DNA of 64,000 nt from Pontibacillus salipaludis (GCF_014642405.1 NZ_BMIN01000021.1:16251-80250); one strand, 5' to 3'. Counted from the first letter of the stretch, positions 7,356 through 16,268 are shown. The notes: generated by a model from the sequence alone, not told the origin. Made by a program: numbers and translations.

Positions 7356-8078
7356 TTAAAACGGATTTGTTGCCCATTGCAGGGATTGTTTTATAAAGAT
7401 GCGAGGGTGCAGCTTTAACTGGCTAACCATGTATTCAGCAATGTCTTCAGGTTGCATGTATTTTTCTTTGTCTTGTTCCTCAAGCTTGTCACCAAAGGCT
7501 AGTTCAGTGGCGACGAGACTTGGGTTTAACGTGAAGACTCGTATGTTTTGGCGGCGAACTTCTTGCATAAGGGCTTCAGTCATACCCTGGATAGCAAACT
7601 TCGATGCGCTATAGGAAGTAGAGCCCGCTGTTCCTTTTAAACCGTTGCTTGAAGAAATGTTTACAATGTCTCCCTGGTTTTTCTCCATCATATGTGGGAG
7701 AACCGTTCTTGTAACATGATAGGTACCGAAAACGTTTACTTCAAACGTGCGCTTCCATTCATCTGGTTCTAATTCTAGGAACGATCCATTTAATCCTATC
7801 GCAGCGTTATTCACTAAAATATCGGCTGGACCAACTTGTTCATTTAATAGCTCCACGGCTTCTTCTACTTGATCAAGGCTAGCAATATCTGCTCTAGCAT
7901 AGCTAGCTTTCACCCCATATGAAGTAACTATGTCTCTAACTTCCTTCAATTTACTTTCTGTTCTTGCTATAAGTCCAAGGTGAATGCCTTCTTTAGCAAA
8001 TTGAATCGCTGTGGCTCGACCAATACCACTACCTGCCCCTGTAATGTAGGCAACTTTTCCTTTAACTTCTTGTGCCAA
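7356..8078 (-). CDS. 3-ketoacyl-ACP reductase-like SDR oxidoreductase
   Basis: A 240-residue classical short-chain dehydrogenase. It has cofactor motif TGAGSGIG near residue 12, the structural motif NNAA near 88, catalytic Ser in the NISSSNG block and YSASK (Tyr-x3-Lys) near 152. It resembles the FabG-like Bacillus proteins that begin MAQ, which probably reduce small carbonyl compounds with NAD(P)H. I place the start at the TTG at 8078 because AAAGGATGA lies about 8 bases upstream; the ATG at 8087 directly abuts the site. It is monocistronic and divergent from the aldehyde dehydrogenase. Confidence 0.85.
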   Translation of the reverse strand: MAQEVKGKVAYITGAGSGIGRATAIQFAKEGIHLGLIARTESKLKEVRDIVTSYGVKASYARADIASLDQVEEAVELLNEQVGPADILVNNAAIGLNGSFLELEPDEWKRTFEVNVFGTYHVTRTVLPHMMEKNQGDIVNISSSNGLKGTAGSTSYSASKFAIQGMTEALMQEVRRQNIRVFTLNPSLVATELAFGDKLEEQDKEKYMQPEDIAEYMVSQLKLHPRIFIKQSLQWATNPF

Positions 8079-8249
8079 TTTAATCATCCTTTCTATACCA
8101 ATAGTGTAAGCGCAATCGGAAACAACCTCAAAAAAACTGCTTTCGATTCGAGATGTTTCGTTTTGAGCATAAGCGGTAATACATGACTACGTAAGCAAAA
8201 CTATACAACTTTTTACAAATACAATTTTTTTATAAAGGAGAATTTGAAT

Positions 8250-9674
8250 ATGCGTACGAACTTAAAACACTACATTAACGGTGAGTGGGTTGAATCAACT
8301 GGTAATGACACATATAACGTTATTAACCCTGCAACGGAAGAACCAATGGGTCAAATTAGTTTAGGAACGAAGGAAGACCTGAATAAAGCTGTTCAAGCAG
8401 CTCGCGATGCTTTTCCAAGTTTCTCTCAAACTTCTAAAGAAGAACGCATTGAAATGCTTGAGAACATAGCCGAAGCATATGCACGACGCAAAGATGAATT
8501 TATTGATGTCATGACGGATGAGTTAGGTGCACCTCTTAAAATTTCTGAGAAGGTACACTATAGCATGGGTTATAATCATTTTGCTCAAGCGGCTGAATCT
8601 CTTAAAAATATTGAATTTATGGAACACCGCGGTAACCATACGGTAGTTAAAGAATCTGTTGGGGTAAGTGGGTTAATCACACCATGGAACTTCCCAACAA
8701 ACCAAGCTTCAACAAAAATTGCCAGCGCATTTGCAGCCGGTAGCCCAGTTGTATTAAAACCTTCTGAGATGACGCCATTTGCTGCCATTATGTTAGCAGA
8801 GATCTTTGATGAAGTAGGCGTGCCTAAGGGTGCATTCAACCTAGTTAACGGTACAGGCGAAACGATTGGTGATGGCATTAGCTCACACCCTGATATTGAC
8901 TTTGTATCGTTTACAGGTTCAGCTGGAGTTGGAACGAAAGTAATGCAAAATGCTTCTGAAACGATTAAAAACGTTGCTCTTGAACTAGGTGGTAAATCTC
9001 CATTGATTGTTCTGGAAGATGCGGATATGAAAGATGCTGCACGAAATGCAGTAAGTAATATCGCCACTAACACTGGGCAAGTTTGTTCTGCAGCTACCCG
9101 AATGATTGTTCCAGCTTCTAAGAAAGAAGAATTTGAACAAGCAGTATTAGATGTGCTTCCTGAATTCCCAGTGGGTCATCCTCGTGAAGGAAATTATGTT
9201 GGACCACTTGTATCCAAGAAGCAGTGGGACACAGTTCAATCCTATATTGAAAAAGGGATTGAAGAAGGTGCAAATCTAATTGCCGGCGGTACAGGGCTTC
9301 CAGAAGGCTTAGAAAAAGGGTATTACGCTCAACCAACGATCTTCACTGATGTATCTAATGATATGGTCATTGCACAAGAGGAGATCTTTGGACCTGTTAT
9401 GAGTATTATTACGTATGACAACATCGATCATGCGATTGAAATAGGGAATGATGTTGTATATGGACTAGCAGGTTACGTTTATGGTAAAGACCCAGAAACA
9501 CTTAGAAAAGTTGCAACATCCATCCGTGCTGGACGCATCAAGGTAAATGATGCCTCCCATGATTTCAATGCACCGTTTGGCGGGTATAAGCAATCAGGTA
9601 TTGGTCGTGAGTGGGGCGATTATGGAATTGAAGAATATCTTGAGAAGAAAGCGATTCTTGGGTTCCCGTCTTAA
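8250..9674 (+). CDS. NAD(P)-dependent aldehyde dehydrogenase
   Basis: A 474-residue aldehyde dehydrogenase. Visible marks are the cofactor-site block [21 protein letters not shown], the ELGGKSP motif with its general-base glutamate, and the catalytic cysteine in GQVCSAATR near residue 280, followed by EEIFGPV. The family oxidises aldehydes to carboxylates; the substrate cannot be told from sequence. The ATG at 8250 is preferred over the TTG six bases upstream because AAAGGAG is nine bases from the ATG. It is divergent from an SDR gene and closed by its own terminator. Confidence 0.93.
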   Translation: MRTNLKHYINGEWVESTGNDTYNVINPATEEPMGQISLGTKEDLNKAVQAARDAFPSFSQTSKEERIEMLENIAEAYARRKDEFIDVMTDELGAPLKISEKVHYSMGYNHFAQAAESLKNIEFMEHRGNHTVVKESVGVSGLITPWNFPTNQASTKIASAFAAGSPVVLKPSEMTPFAAIMLAEIFDEVGVPKGAFNLVNGTGETIGDGISSHPDIDFVSFTGSAGVGTKVMQNASETIKNVALELGGKSPLIVLEDADMKDAARNAVSNIATNTGQVCSAATRMIVPASKKEEFEQAVLDVLPEFPVGHPREGNYVGPLVSKKQWDTVQSYIEKGIEEGANLIAGGTGLPEGLEKGYYAQPTIFTDVSNDMVIAQEEIFGPVMSIITYDNIDHAIEIGNDVVYGLAGYVYGKDPETLRKVATSIRAGRIKVNDASHDFNAPFGGYKQSGIGREWGDYGIEEYLEKKAILGFPS

Positions 9675-9690
9675 TTAGTAATTGATTAAG

Positions 9691-9733
9691 GAAGAGCTAT
9701 TCTCCTAGAAGGGGAGAGTAGCTCTTCTTTTTG
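9691..9733 (+). terminator. terminator of aldehyde dehydrogenase gene
   Basis: Long imperfect stem GAAGAGCTATTCTCC / GGAGAGTAGCTCTTC with a short loop followed by TTTTTG, directly after the aldehyde dehydrogenase stop codon. Confidence 0.9.
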
Positions 9734-9777
9734 TATGGATGAATAATAGAAGTTTATAAATAGTTTAGTAGCTACAC

Positions 9778-9806
9778 TTGACGGAATTACATTTAGCTGA
9801 TATAGT
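9778..9806 (+). promoter_or_regulatory. sigma-A promoter of the cold-shock gene
   Basis: TTGACG and TATAGT separated by exactly 17 bases, upstream of the cold-shock gene. Initiation about seven bases later would give a leader of roughly 125 nucleotides, typical of cold-shock genes, whose long 5' leaders affect mRNA folding and stability at low temperature. Confidence 0.75.
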
Positions 9807-9937
9807 AGGTATTAATTATTCTTGTTCGTTTACGAGTGAAAGAAAAAGTAACTATTAAGTCACTTTCGTCTGGAATGAATATGCAGAGCAATAATAGTAA
9901 TACAATGTGGACTTGATCCACGCAGGAGGTAACAATT

Positions 9938-10135
9938 ATGTTACAAGGTACAGTTAAATGGTTCAACGCTGAAAAAGGTTTCGGTTTCATCGAAGTAGAA
10001 GGTCAAGACGATGTATTCGTTCATTTCTCTGCTATTCAAGACGAAGGCTTCAAAACATTAGAAGAAAACCAAACGGTTTCATTCGAAATCGTTGAAGGTA
10101 ACCGTGGCCCACAAGCTGCGAACGTTCAAAAGTAA
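9938..10135 (+). CDS. cold-shock protein (CspB/CspC type)
   Basis: A 65-residue single cold-shock domain (OB fold). The RNP1 motif KGFGFIEV and RNP2 motif VFVHFSAI are intact, and the C-terminus [10 protein letters not shown] matches the Bacillus Csp proteins. These bind single-stranded nucleic acid and act as RNA chaperones. Sequence features mix those of B. subtilis CspB and CspC, so I do not choose a symbol. It has its own promoter with a long leader, a GGAGG site and its own terminator. Confidence 0.95.
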   Translation: MLQGTVKWFNAEKGFGFIEVEGQDDVFVHFSAIQDEGFKTLEENQTVSFEIVEGNRGPQAANVQK

Positions 10136-10148
10136 TTTATTACTTGCG

Positions 10149-10184
10149 AAAAAAAAGACTGCCATCTTTGGCAGTCTTTTTTTT
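10149..10184. terminator. bidirectional terminator after cold-shock gene
   Basis: Perfect stem GACTGCCA / TGGCAGTC (10157-10176) flanked by an A-run on the left and a T-run on the right, so it can end transcription of the cold-shock gene and of the convergent small gene. Confidence 0.92.
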
Positions 10185-10389
10185 ATACCATTATGTAGAT
10201 GGCATATCCGACAATCATGAAAATGATTAAAAGACCGGTGCCTTTCCACCCCATTCTTCCCACTATATGACCTAAACTGAAATAATCACCGCTAGTCCAA
10301 TCTTCATGATCTTCCTTTAAATACTTTCTACCGTTCGTTTCTCGCATACGTTTGCGTCTATCTTTAGAAGTTTCCTTTTGATGGTTCAT
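10183..10389 (-). CDS. unrecognised small membrane protein
   Basis: A 68-residue protein: a highly charged, basic N-terminal half (KDRRKRMRETNGRKYLKE) and a single C-terminal hydrophobic helix (TGLLIIFMIVGYAIYIMV). It is a tail-anchored layout of unknown function. I choose the ATG at 10389 because GGAGA lies just upstream; a longer frame begins at 10482 but has no ribosome binding site. The stop overlaps the shared terminator. Confidence 0.6.
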   Translation of the reverse strand: MNHQKETSKDRRKRMRETNGRKYLKEDHEDWTSGDYFSLGHIVGRMGWKGTGLLIIFMIVGYAIYIMV

Positions 10390-10601
10390 ATGAATCTCCT
10401 TTTTAAACAATGGAAATAGTCTATGTGATATAGTATCACAATTTAAGAATAAATCATCAAACAAATCATTAAACAAGTTCATCTACGAAATATGTATTGA
10501 AACCTTCGAGAATAGAAGAGTCTTCCCGAGAATATGGCTACCATTACTCGTGGAATAAAATGGTATGGTATACTGTTGTGTAATTAGGGGGGTGGATATA
10601 T

Positions 10602-11615
10602 ATGAATCCGTTCAACGTTGATGTTTTGCAAATGAAAAAGAATCACCACTCAATTGGGGTTAGAACAGCTGAGCTTCTAAAAGAGCGAAGGAAGATCGAG
10701 ATGCTAGAGAGCATCACAAAAGATAGCATTGATTATGAAAGTATGAAGGATGTTTTTTTTCAATTTGCTCCCCATCTATTAGAAGAGTTAGAGGGATTGG
10801 GGGAAACGCTACAGATACCGGCAAAAAAGGCTGCATCTTTGTTTAGCGGATACGATGTTCCGAAAGTGGCTGCCATGGGCTGTACGGCTTATGTGACAAA
10901 CTCTTTCTATGTACGAAATTACGATTTTTCCCCTGAATTTTATGATGGTATTTTCAGCATAATTAAATCAAACCAGGGTTTTGCCTCAGCAGGTTACAAC
11001 CTTCAAGGTATTGGACGACACGACGGAGTCAACGAAAAAGGGGTAGTAGTTGGTCTTCACTTCGTGAGCAATACTCATTACGCGAAAGGATTATCAGCCT
11101 GGACTACGGTGCGGATCATTTTAGATACGTGTTCATCTGTTGAAGAGGCTATCAATCTCTTAAAAGATATCCCTCATGTAGCCTGTTACAATTTCTCGCT
11201 TGGTGACCCGGGTAATTTCGCAGTTGTGGAAGTAAGTCCAAAAGGAGTCAGTATACGTCGGGATAAAGAGTTTCTTTCATGTTTTAACAACTTTAAGCAA
11301 CCAAATATGAAAGACAAGAACAGACCTAGTATAGAAGGATCTCTAAAGCGAGAGCATTATTTACAACAGTATGAAAAAGAAGCGTTAAGTCGTGAAAAGC
11401 TGTTTCAAATGTTTTCCGATCCTGCTTCCGCTTTATTTTTTACAGAGTATGACAAATTGTTTGGAACACTACATACATTTTCTTATTCATTTCAAGAGAG
11501 TAGGGTCGTCACCACGATTGCCCGAGGCTCAACGGGATTAGATTTTCGATTACCGGATTGGTTGAATGGGCAAGATGTCGAAGTGCAGCGTTTATATGGA
11601 GCTATTGAGATGTAG
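10602..11615 (+). CDS. C45-type / choloylglycine hydrolase-like Ntn acyltransferase
   Basis: A 337-residue protein of the C45 autoproteolytic acyltransferase/linear amide C-N hydrolase type. The candidate nucleophile is Cys94 in AMGCTAYV, which would become N-terminal after autocleavage; the following FYVRNYDFSP and NEKGVVVGLHF blocks are conserved parts of the Ntn fold. Relatives include penicillin acyltransferase and bile-salt hydrolases; the substrate is unknown. No signal peptide is visible. AGGGGGGTGG lies before the ATG. It appears monocistronic. Confidence 0.82.
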   Translation: MNPFNVDVLQMKKNHHSIGVRTAELLKERRKIEMLESITKDSIDYESMKDVFFQFAPHLLEELEGLGETLQIPAKKAASLFSGYDVPKVAAMGCTAYVTNSFYVRNYDFSPEFYDGIFSIIKSNQGFASAGYNLQGIGRHDGVNEKGVVVGLHFVSNTHYAKGLSAWTTVRIILDTCSSVEEAINLLKDIPHVACYNFSLGDPGNFAVVEVSPKGVSIRRDKEFLSCFNNFKQPNMKDKNRPSIEGSLKREHYLQQYEKEALSREKLFQMFSDPASALFFTEYDKLFGTLHTFSYSFQESRVVTTIARGSTGLDFRLPDWLNGQDVEVQRLYGAIEM

Positions 11616-11707
11616 GTAATCTTCATTTTTCAAGCAGAAGCAGTATTACTTTCATCTATCATATGAGTTTGCATGCAAAGTTGCTTCTATAGGAAAGGAA
11701 TGGTTCG

Positions 11708-12007
11708 ATGTATTTGAATGAGGGTCCTTTAGCTATTGGAATCATTTTATTGTTGTTTGCTTATATGGTTGGTATAAAGAAGCATACATGGTTGCTAAGT
11801 GGGTTCAACCAGCGTCGAGTTCGAGATAAGGAAAGGTTATCCAAGTTAGTTGGCCACTTAGATTTATCCACCGGCCTTGTTCTGATTGTTTCAGGGGTAT
11901 TAACTCCTCGATCTCAGCTTCCTGCGGTTATGGGCATATTAGTCCCGCTCATAGCTATAGCGCACGTTGGTATGATTATTTACGTACAGAAGAATATGGT
12001 TGAATAG
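11708..12007 (+). CDS. DUF3784-like three-helix membrane protein
   Basis: A 99-residue integral membrane protein with helices at about residues 7-23, 50-66 and 72-92 and a charged loop (FNQRRVRDKERLSK). The pattern of GFN near the first loop, then a second and third helix, resembles DUF3784 proteins of Firmicutes. Function unknown. A modest AAGGAATGG site precedes the ATG. It stands alone between the Ntn hydrolase and signal peptidase genes on the same strand. Confidence 0.7.
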   Translation: MYLNEGPLAIGIILLLFAYMVGIKKHTWLLSGFNQRRVRDKERLSKLVGHLDLSTGLVLIVSGVLTPRSQLPAVMGILVPLIAIAHVGMIIYVQKNMVE

Positions 12008-12137
12008 CTCGTTATTAAAAGGACACCTAAAGTTTAAAAAGGGGGAACTTTTCTCCTTTGTCGTCGTAAGTATAGTAAAAGGTAAATGATACAGCTTCCA
12101 ATATGCAGACTATTTAACAAACGAAAGGGATTTATTT

Positions 12138-12755
12138 ATGAGTATAAAACACATTGCACAAGAAATATTTAGTTGGAGCAAGGTTATTGTATTTGTGCTT
12201 GTTTTTTCTGTTGCGATTACTACGTTTCTATTGCAACCGTTTAAAGTAAGTGGAGAATCTATGGAACCGACTTTAGATGGAATGGACCTTAAAGAAGGAG
12301 ACATGAAAGGGGATCGACTATGGGTATTTAAAGGTGCCTACACCCTTGGCCAACAACCTGAATATAAGGATGTGGTCGTTGTCGATAACCGTTTAGATGA
12401 AGAACGTACCGTAAAGGACAAGCTTCTTGAAAGTCCGGTCGTAAATATGGTTTTTGGTGATAAAAATCAAGACAACTATTGGGTGAAACGCGTAATCGGA
12501 GAGCCTGGCGACACGATCGAGTATAAAAATGGGGATCTCTATCGAAATGGTAAGGTCCTTGAAGAGGCATACATTAAAGAAGAGATGCTTAGTTCTTTTG
12601 AGAAAGTAGTTGTACCAGTAGGGCATGTGTTCGTAATGGGGGATAATCGTAATAACAGTCACGATAGCCGGGCAGTGGGGACAATCCCGGTTGACCACCT
12701 TGTAGGTCAAGTTTTCTTGCGGTTTTATCCTTTCGATCAATTGAAGACCTTTTAA
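12138..12755 (+). CDS. lepB: type I signal peptidase
   Basis: A 205-residue membrane-anchored serine protease that removes signal peptides from secreted proteins. One N-terminal helix (about 16-33) is followed by box B SGESMEPTL with catalytic Ser41, the catalytic Lys117 in WVKRVIGEPGD, and box E GDNRNNSHDSR. A single membrane helix and this length match the Gram-positive Sip type, of which bacilli usually carry several copies. The ribosome site (AAAGGGA) is weak. Acts on the outer face of the membrane. Confidence 0.95.
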   Translation: MSIKHIAQEIFSWSKVIVFVLVFSVAITTFLLQPFKVSGESMEPTLDGMDLKEGDMKGDRLWVFKGAYTLGQQPEYKDVVVVDNRLDEERTVKDKLLESPVVNMVFGDKNQDNYWVKRVIGEPGDTIEYKNGDLYRNGKVLEEAYIKEEMLSSFEKVVVPVGHVFVMGDNRNNSHDSRAVGTIPVDHLVGQVFLRFYPFDQLKTF

Positions 12756-12901
12756 TAAATGGTTCTGTTAAACTTTGATCTCGTTATTTTATTATAAGAG
12801 AAGACTCGAAACTCAGGGAATGTTTCCCTTAGACACCCTAAGCACTCAAAGAACGTAACGGCTTTATTTACACAAAAGTGTCTCAGCTTCGTGTCTTCCA
12901 T
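12752..12901 (-). other. conserved Cys-containing micro-ORF (CLGCL motif), coding status uncertain
   Basis: On the minus strand a 49-codon frame reads CVNKAVTFFECLGCL. A closely similar stretch, CVDNALTFVKCLGCL, occurs in minus-strand sequence at 28959-29059. Differences between the two copies are mostly at third codon positions or conservative, which argues for selection on a protein. Neither copy has a good ribosome binding site and their C-termini differ, so these may be decayed gene copies. It fills much of the 330-base gap after the signal peptidase gene. Confidence 0.35.
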
Positions 12902-12955
12902 ATAAGGTATATGGAACAAATGAAATCAACAATAAACATTAACTGAGCATTATGA

Positions 12956-12985
12956 AAAAGCCACCCAAACGATCGGGTGGCTTTT
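12956..12985 (+). terminator. terminator downstream of signal peptidase gene
   Basis: Stem AAAAGCCACCC / GGGTGGCTTTT with an 8-base loop and a T-run, 200 bases after the signal peptidase stop and before the next + strand gene. Confidence 0.88.
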
Positions 12986-13086
12986 GTGTGGAACCTATTA
13001 ATTGTGGAATATTTGATGTTCTGAAATAATAAGCATATTGCCTTTATAAATAATCATTAGATTGGACAGATGAGGAGGTTTCATAT

Positions 13087-13521
13087 ATGCAGTTTTTAGT
13101 GATGCTTATGGTGTTTGTGGGCGGTATCGGTGTGGCTGTTCAGTCTTCTGTTAACGGAGGCTTAGGCCAAAAGATAGGTGTATTTGAAGGAGCATTTGTC
13201 TCCTTTTTAGTCGGAGCTGTAACGCTGTTTTTGGTTATGCTTTTCTTTGGTAAAGGTAATATTGTGCAAGTATTTTCTGTGCCGAAGTGGCAGTTAATTG
13301 GTGGAGTACTCGGGGCTTTCTTCGTATCTACAATGGTTCTGGCTGTCCCGCGAATAGGGGTAGGAGCTGCAATCTTCACACTGATCTCAGCGCAATTGAT
13401 TGCGAGCTCCTTGATTGATCACTTTGGATGGCTTGGAATGAAGCAGATTCCCCTGGACTGGTCTCGGGTTTCGGGTATGGTCCTTATGATTGTGGCTATT
13501 ATTTTATATACGAAGAAATAG
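13087..13521 (+). CDS. DMT-family (YdcZ/DUF606-like) membrane transporter
   Basis: A 144-residue protein with five hydrophobic helices, a single drug/metabolite-transporter-like repeat. The N-terminal GGIGVAVQSSVNGGLGQKIG and later VLAVPRIGVGAAIFTLISAQL blocks are typical of YdcZ-type (DUF606) proteins, which probably work as homo- or heterodimers. The transported compound is unknown. GGAGG precedes the ATG. Its 3' end overlaps the convergent MerR gene by 23 bases. Confidence 0.82.
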   Translation: MQFLVMLMVFVGGIGVAVQSSVNGGLGQKIGVFEGAFVSFLVGAVTLFLVMLFFGKGNIVQVFSVPKWQLIGGVLGAFFVSTMVLAVPRIGVGAAIFTLISAQLIASSLIDHFGWLGMKQIPLDWSRVSGMVLMIVAIILYTKK

Positions 13522-13888
13522 AAGGATGAACTTCGTTACCAATCATGTCCTTATAAGTGGATACTTTTTTCTCAAGCATCTGTTCTGTATCTTGCAGTTC
13601 TCTTATTTGTTGCTGGATAGACGCACGATGATCTTCTAATAATTGCAGGCGTTCATTAGCCGTATGCTCACCTTCTTGCATGAGCTTTACATATTCTTGA
13701 ATGCTTGAAACAGGCATATGGGTTTCGCGTAGTTTCAGGACAAAACGAAGCCACTTGACCTGTTGTTCTGTATAGTTTCGTACGCCGGCATGATTTCGAT
13801 TAGATTCTAAAATGCCTTCTTGCTCATAATAACGAAGCGTATGAGGTTTGATGTTTAATTTCTCTGCTACTTGGCTTATGGAATACAT
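13499..13888 (-). CDS. MerR-family transcriptional regulator
   Basis: A 129-residue regulator: N-terminal winged helix (YSISQVAEKLNIKPHTLRYYE), wing ending NYTEQQVKWL, and a long C-terminal coiled coil (residues 75-115). No cysteine pair or recognisable effector domain follows, so the inducer is likely organic rather than a metal. GGAGG lies before the ATG. It is divergent from an SDR gene whose promoter has the long 19-base spacer typical of MerR activation, so it probably controls that gene. Confidence 0.9.
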   Translation of the reverse strand: MYSISQVAEKLNIKPHTLRYYEQEGILESNRNHAGVRNYTEQQVKWLRFVLKLRETHMPVSSIQEYVKLMQEGEHTANERLQLLEDHRASIQQQIRELQDTEQMLEKKVSTYKDMIGNEVHPSISSYIK

Positions 13889-13926
13889 TGAAAATCCTCC
13901 TTAGCATATACCTCGCGCATGAATGC

Positions 13927-13957
13927 TTGACTTCAAGTGCACTTTAACGAGTAGGCT
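13927..13957 (+). promoter_or_regulatory. MerR-type promoter of the SDR gene
   Basis: TTGACT (-35) and TAGGCT (-10) are separated by 19 bases, and the spacer contains the palindrome AAGTGCACTT (13935-13944), extended by matching bases further out. An over-long spacer with a central dyad is the standard MerR-family activated promoter. It lies between the MerR gene and the SDR gene. Confidence 0.75.
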
Positions 13958-13992
13958 TATAGTGTATCACATAATAAAGAGGAGGATCATGT

Positions 13993-14751
13993 ATGGCATA
14001 TACAGTTATTACTGGAGCAAGTTCAGGAATTGGTTATGAAGCAGCAATTGCATTCGCGGAACGAGGAAAGGACCTTATTCTAGTCGCTCGTCGCGAAGAG
14101 AAATTAGAAGAGCTAAAGTCAGAGATCCAACAACAGCACAATGTAGATGTGGTCATTAAGTCAGCTGATCTAGCTGAGCCTGAAAATGTTCACGCCTTTT
14201 ATGAAGACCTCAAGACGTACACGTTAGAGACATTTGTGAACAATGCTGGATTTGGGAACTTTGATCCAGTAGCAGAACAAGATCTTGATAAAATTCAAAA
14301 AATGCTTCGTCTGAATGTTGAAGCGCTAACGGTTCTTTCAACATTGTTTGTGCGTGATTATGAAAATCAAGAAGGAACGCAGCTCTTAAATATCTCATCA
14401 GCCGGTGGGTACAATATTGTTGGTGGCGCTGTGACCTATTGTTCAACCAAGTTTTATGTGAGTGCATTTACAGAAGGTTTGGCTCAAGAGCTTCAAGGAA
14501 AAGGCGCTAAGATGAGAGCGAAAGTACTTGCTCCTGCAGCTACAGAAACAGAATTTATGAAGCGCTCGTTTGATGTAGAAGATATATCTTACGAAGGAAA
14601 CGTGCCTCAGTACCATACTGCAAAAGAAATGGCTCATTTCTTACTAGATCTTTACGATAGTAACAAAGTAGTTGGAATCGTAGACGGAGAAACATACGAG
14701 TTCCACTTAAAGGATCCGATTTATCCGTATGTAGAACGTTCAACTAAATAA
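13993..14751 (+). CDS. SDR-family oxidoreductase under MerR control
   Basis: A 252-residue short-chain dehydrogenase with the cofactor motif TGASSGIG near residue 6, NNAGFG near 76, and catalytic Ser in LNISSAGG with YCSTK (Tyr-x3-Lys) near 148. It resembles the YqjQ/DltE-type SDRs of bacilli; the substrate is unknown. AGGAGG lies upstream of the ATG. The divergent MerR gene and its dyad promoter suggest induction by a small organic effector, so a detoxifying carbonyl reduction is possible (inference). Confidence 0.9.
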   Translation: MAYTVITGASSGIGYEAAIAFAERGKDLILVARREEKLEELKSEIQQQHNVDVVIKSADLAEPENVHAFYEDLKTYTLETFVNNAGFGNFDPVAEQDLDKIQKMLRLNVEALTVLSTLFVRDYENQEGTQLLNISSAGGYNIVGGAVTYCSTKFYVSAFTEGLAQELQGKGAKMRAKVLAPAATETEFMKRSFDVEDISYEGNVPQYHTAKEMAHFLLDLYDSNKVVGIVDGETYEFHLKDPIYPYVERSTK

Positions 14752-14759
14752 TGTTTACT

Positions 14760-14792
14760 GGGGAACTTCCGCTATGGAGTTCCCCTTTATTT
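14760..14792. terminator. terminator between convergent SDR genes
   Basis: Stem GGGGAACT / AGTTCCCC (14760-14785) with a 10-base loop, followed by TTTATTTTA. It sits between the two convergent SDR genes. Confidence 0.8.
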
Positions 14793-15629
14793 TAGGTGAA
14801 CTTCTTTTTCGCTCCATTCCCATAAACGTTTTGCTACTTCATCATCTTTGGCATTCTTCTTTAACGGTGTCGGGTTTCGTTTGTAATAATACGCTCCACT
14901 CAATGTCACATTAGGGTCCGTTGCTAAATAAATAGCAGTGTCCGCACCTTCTGCAGGTGTTTGGAAGAAAGGACGAAGTAACTTGTGAATGGTACTCCCA
15001 AATCCTGTTTCGCGACTGACTCCAAGGCTCGTGCTGACGGCCCCTGGGTGGATCGCGTTTACTGTGATGGACGTCCCTTGTAACCTCCTCGCTAATTCGC
15101 GTGTGAACAACAGGTTAGCGAGTTTAGATTGACCATATCCTTTGATGACACTGAACTGGTTGTGTAGGTGGGGGTTATCCAAGTGAATCTTACCAGCTTT
15201 ATAGGCGCCAGAAGATACAACCACAATACGTCCTTGTTTAGCATTTTGTAGAGGTTCAAGTAACAGGTTAGTCAGTAAGAAATGTCCGAGGTGATTGATC
15301 CCCATCATGCCTTCAAATCCATCCGTAGTCTCTATTCGCTTAGTGTTCACAACACCTGCGTTGTTTATGAGAACATCTAAATAATCAAAACGACTTCGAA
15401 ATTCTCGAATAAAATCGCGGATACTTTGGAGCGAACCTAAATCACATTGTATGTAATCTGCTTGATCTGAATTGCTTTCATCCTTAGCTTTCTGCAGTGC
15501 ATATAGCCCTCGCTCGTTGCTTCGACAAGCCATGATAACAAAGAACCCTCTCTTTATTAAGGCTACAGTTGTAGCAAACCCCATGCCTGTATTCGCTCCT
15601 GTTACGATCGCTATTTTACTTACGGCCAT
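14787..15629 (-). CDS. SDR oxidoreductase (retinol dehydrogenase/WWOX-like)
   Basis: A 280-residue short-chain dehydrogenase of the larger type with motif TGANTGMG near residue 10, the NNAGVV block, VVVSSGAYK (catalytic Ser) and YGQSK (Tyr-x3-Lys). The HPGAVST block and a C-terminal ATDPNVTLSGAYYYKR segment match bacterial proteins related to retinol dehydrogenases. The substrate is unknown. AAGGTGATG lies before the ATG. It is monocistronic, the third SDR in 8 kb, but the three are not close paralogues. Confidence 0.9.
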   Translation of the reverse strand: MAVSKIAIVTGANTGMGFATTVALIKRGFFVIMACRSNERGLYALQKAKDESNSDQADYIQCDLGSLQSIRDFIREFRSRFDYLDVLINNAGVVNTKRIETTDGFEGMMGINHLGHFLLTNLLLEPLQNAKQGRIVVVSSGAYKAGKIHLDNPHLHNQFSVIKGYGQSKLANLLFTRELARRLQGTSITVNAIHPGAVSTSLGVSRETGFGSTIHKLLRPFFQTPAEGADTAIYLATDPNVTLSGAYYYKRNPTPLKKNAKDDEVAKRLWEWSEKEVHLK

Positions 15630-15747
15630 TACATCACCTTCTTATAACTTATTTCTTCCATTGTAACGGATGAAAGCGAAGGAACGAACATATCTACTCC
15701 ACAACTGAGGCATACTATGCATAACTTTCTAAAAGGAGTAGATGAAC

Positions 15748-15903
15748 ATGTCCCAAAAAGGCCCATCCAAACACAATCAGAAAACCGCTGAAATTGCTAA
15801 AAAGAATAAAAAATACGAAGCAGAATTGGCTGAAGATATGCAAAAGGGAAATTCAAAACATCAGAGTCAAAAAAAGAGTGGAAGACAAGCGAATAAGAAG
15901 TAA
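15748..15903 (+). CDS. small Lys/Gln-rich protein (51 aa)
   Basis: A 51-residue, very hydrophilic and basic protein (KHNQKTAEIAKKNKKYE in the first half, KHQSQKKSGRQANKK at the end). Its composition recalls minor small acid-soluble spore proteins, but it matches none that I know. AAAAGGAG precedes two candidate ATGs; the second, nine bases after the site, is chosen. A strong terminator follows within 80 bases, so it is probably a genuine single-gene unit. Confidence 0.65.
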   Translation: MSQKGPSKHNQKTAEIAKKNKKYEAELAEDMQKGNSKHQSQKKSGRQANKK

Positions 15904-15981
15904 ATGTTTATAAGTGAAGTCGCGTGTATCGTAAGTCATTCCATTTTGGTGGAGAAACCTACGGAAAAGTAGCCTAATCAG

Positions 15982-16017
15982 GAGACCAAATCGAATAGGA
16001 TTTGGTCTCTTTTTTTT
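15982..16017 (+). terminator. rho-independent terminator
   Basis: Perfect stem GAGACCAAATC / GATTTGGTCTC with a 6-base loop followed by eight Ts. A similar terminator (ACCAAATC / GATTTGG) occurs at 63649-63682; in both places a copy of the array-head element follows roughly 150 bases later. Confidence 0.93.
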
Positions 16018-16076
16018 ATCTTATATCTCAAGAGTTATTTGATAGTAACATTTGATTTATCAGACGAATACGCTCC

Positions 16077-16116
16077 AAATAGCACAATGATAACAGCTGT
16101 TGTTATTGTGCTATTT
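16077..16116. repeat. 40-base loop-less palindrome
   Basis: AAATAGCACAAT pairs perfectly with ATTGTGCTATTT, and the inner eight bases on each side pair with two G·U-type positions, giving a 20-bp stem with no spare loop. There is no T-run, so it is not an ordinary terminator. It lies in the 365-base gap (15904-16268) between a terminator and the head of the cassette array. Confidence 0.7.
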
Positions 16117-16171
16117 CCTATGTGAATTAGAATGCTGTTATATATTGATTTCCTAAATCTAAGTAGTTAAT

Positions 16172-16234
16172 TGTTATATTATGTTAAAATATATGGTGAG
16201 TTTGCGAAGGGTTGTACTTAAACTAACGCGGCAG
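16172..16234 (+). promoter_or_regulatory. array-head element: extended -10 promoter plus half repeat
   Basis: An extended -10 box (TGTTAAAAT) is followed, exactly 33 bases from its TTAAAAT, by CTTAAACTAACG and GCGGCAG, which is the tail box of the cassette repeat. Copies with the same 33-base spacing occur at 23526 and 63827. Here it directly precedes the first gene of the 16-29 kb array. Confidence 0.6.
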
Positions 16235-16268
16235 TAAAATTCAAATAAGAGTAAAGGAGGGATTATGT

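Noticed and set aside
8585..9073. 162-codon minus-strand frame
   Set aside because: It is the antisense shadow of the aldehyde dehydrogenase gene, and its content mirrors the coding strand's codon pattern.
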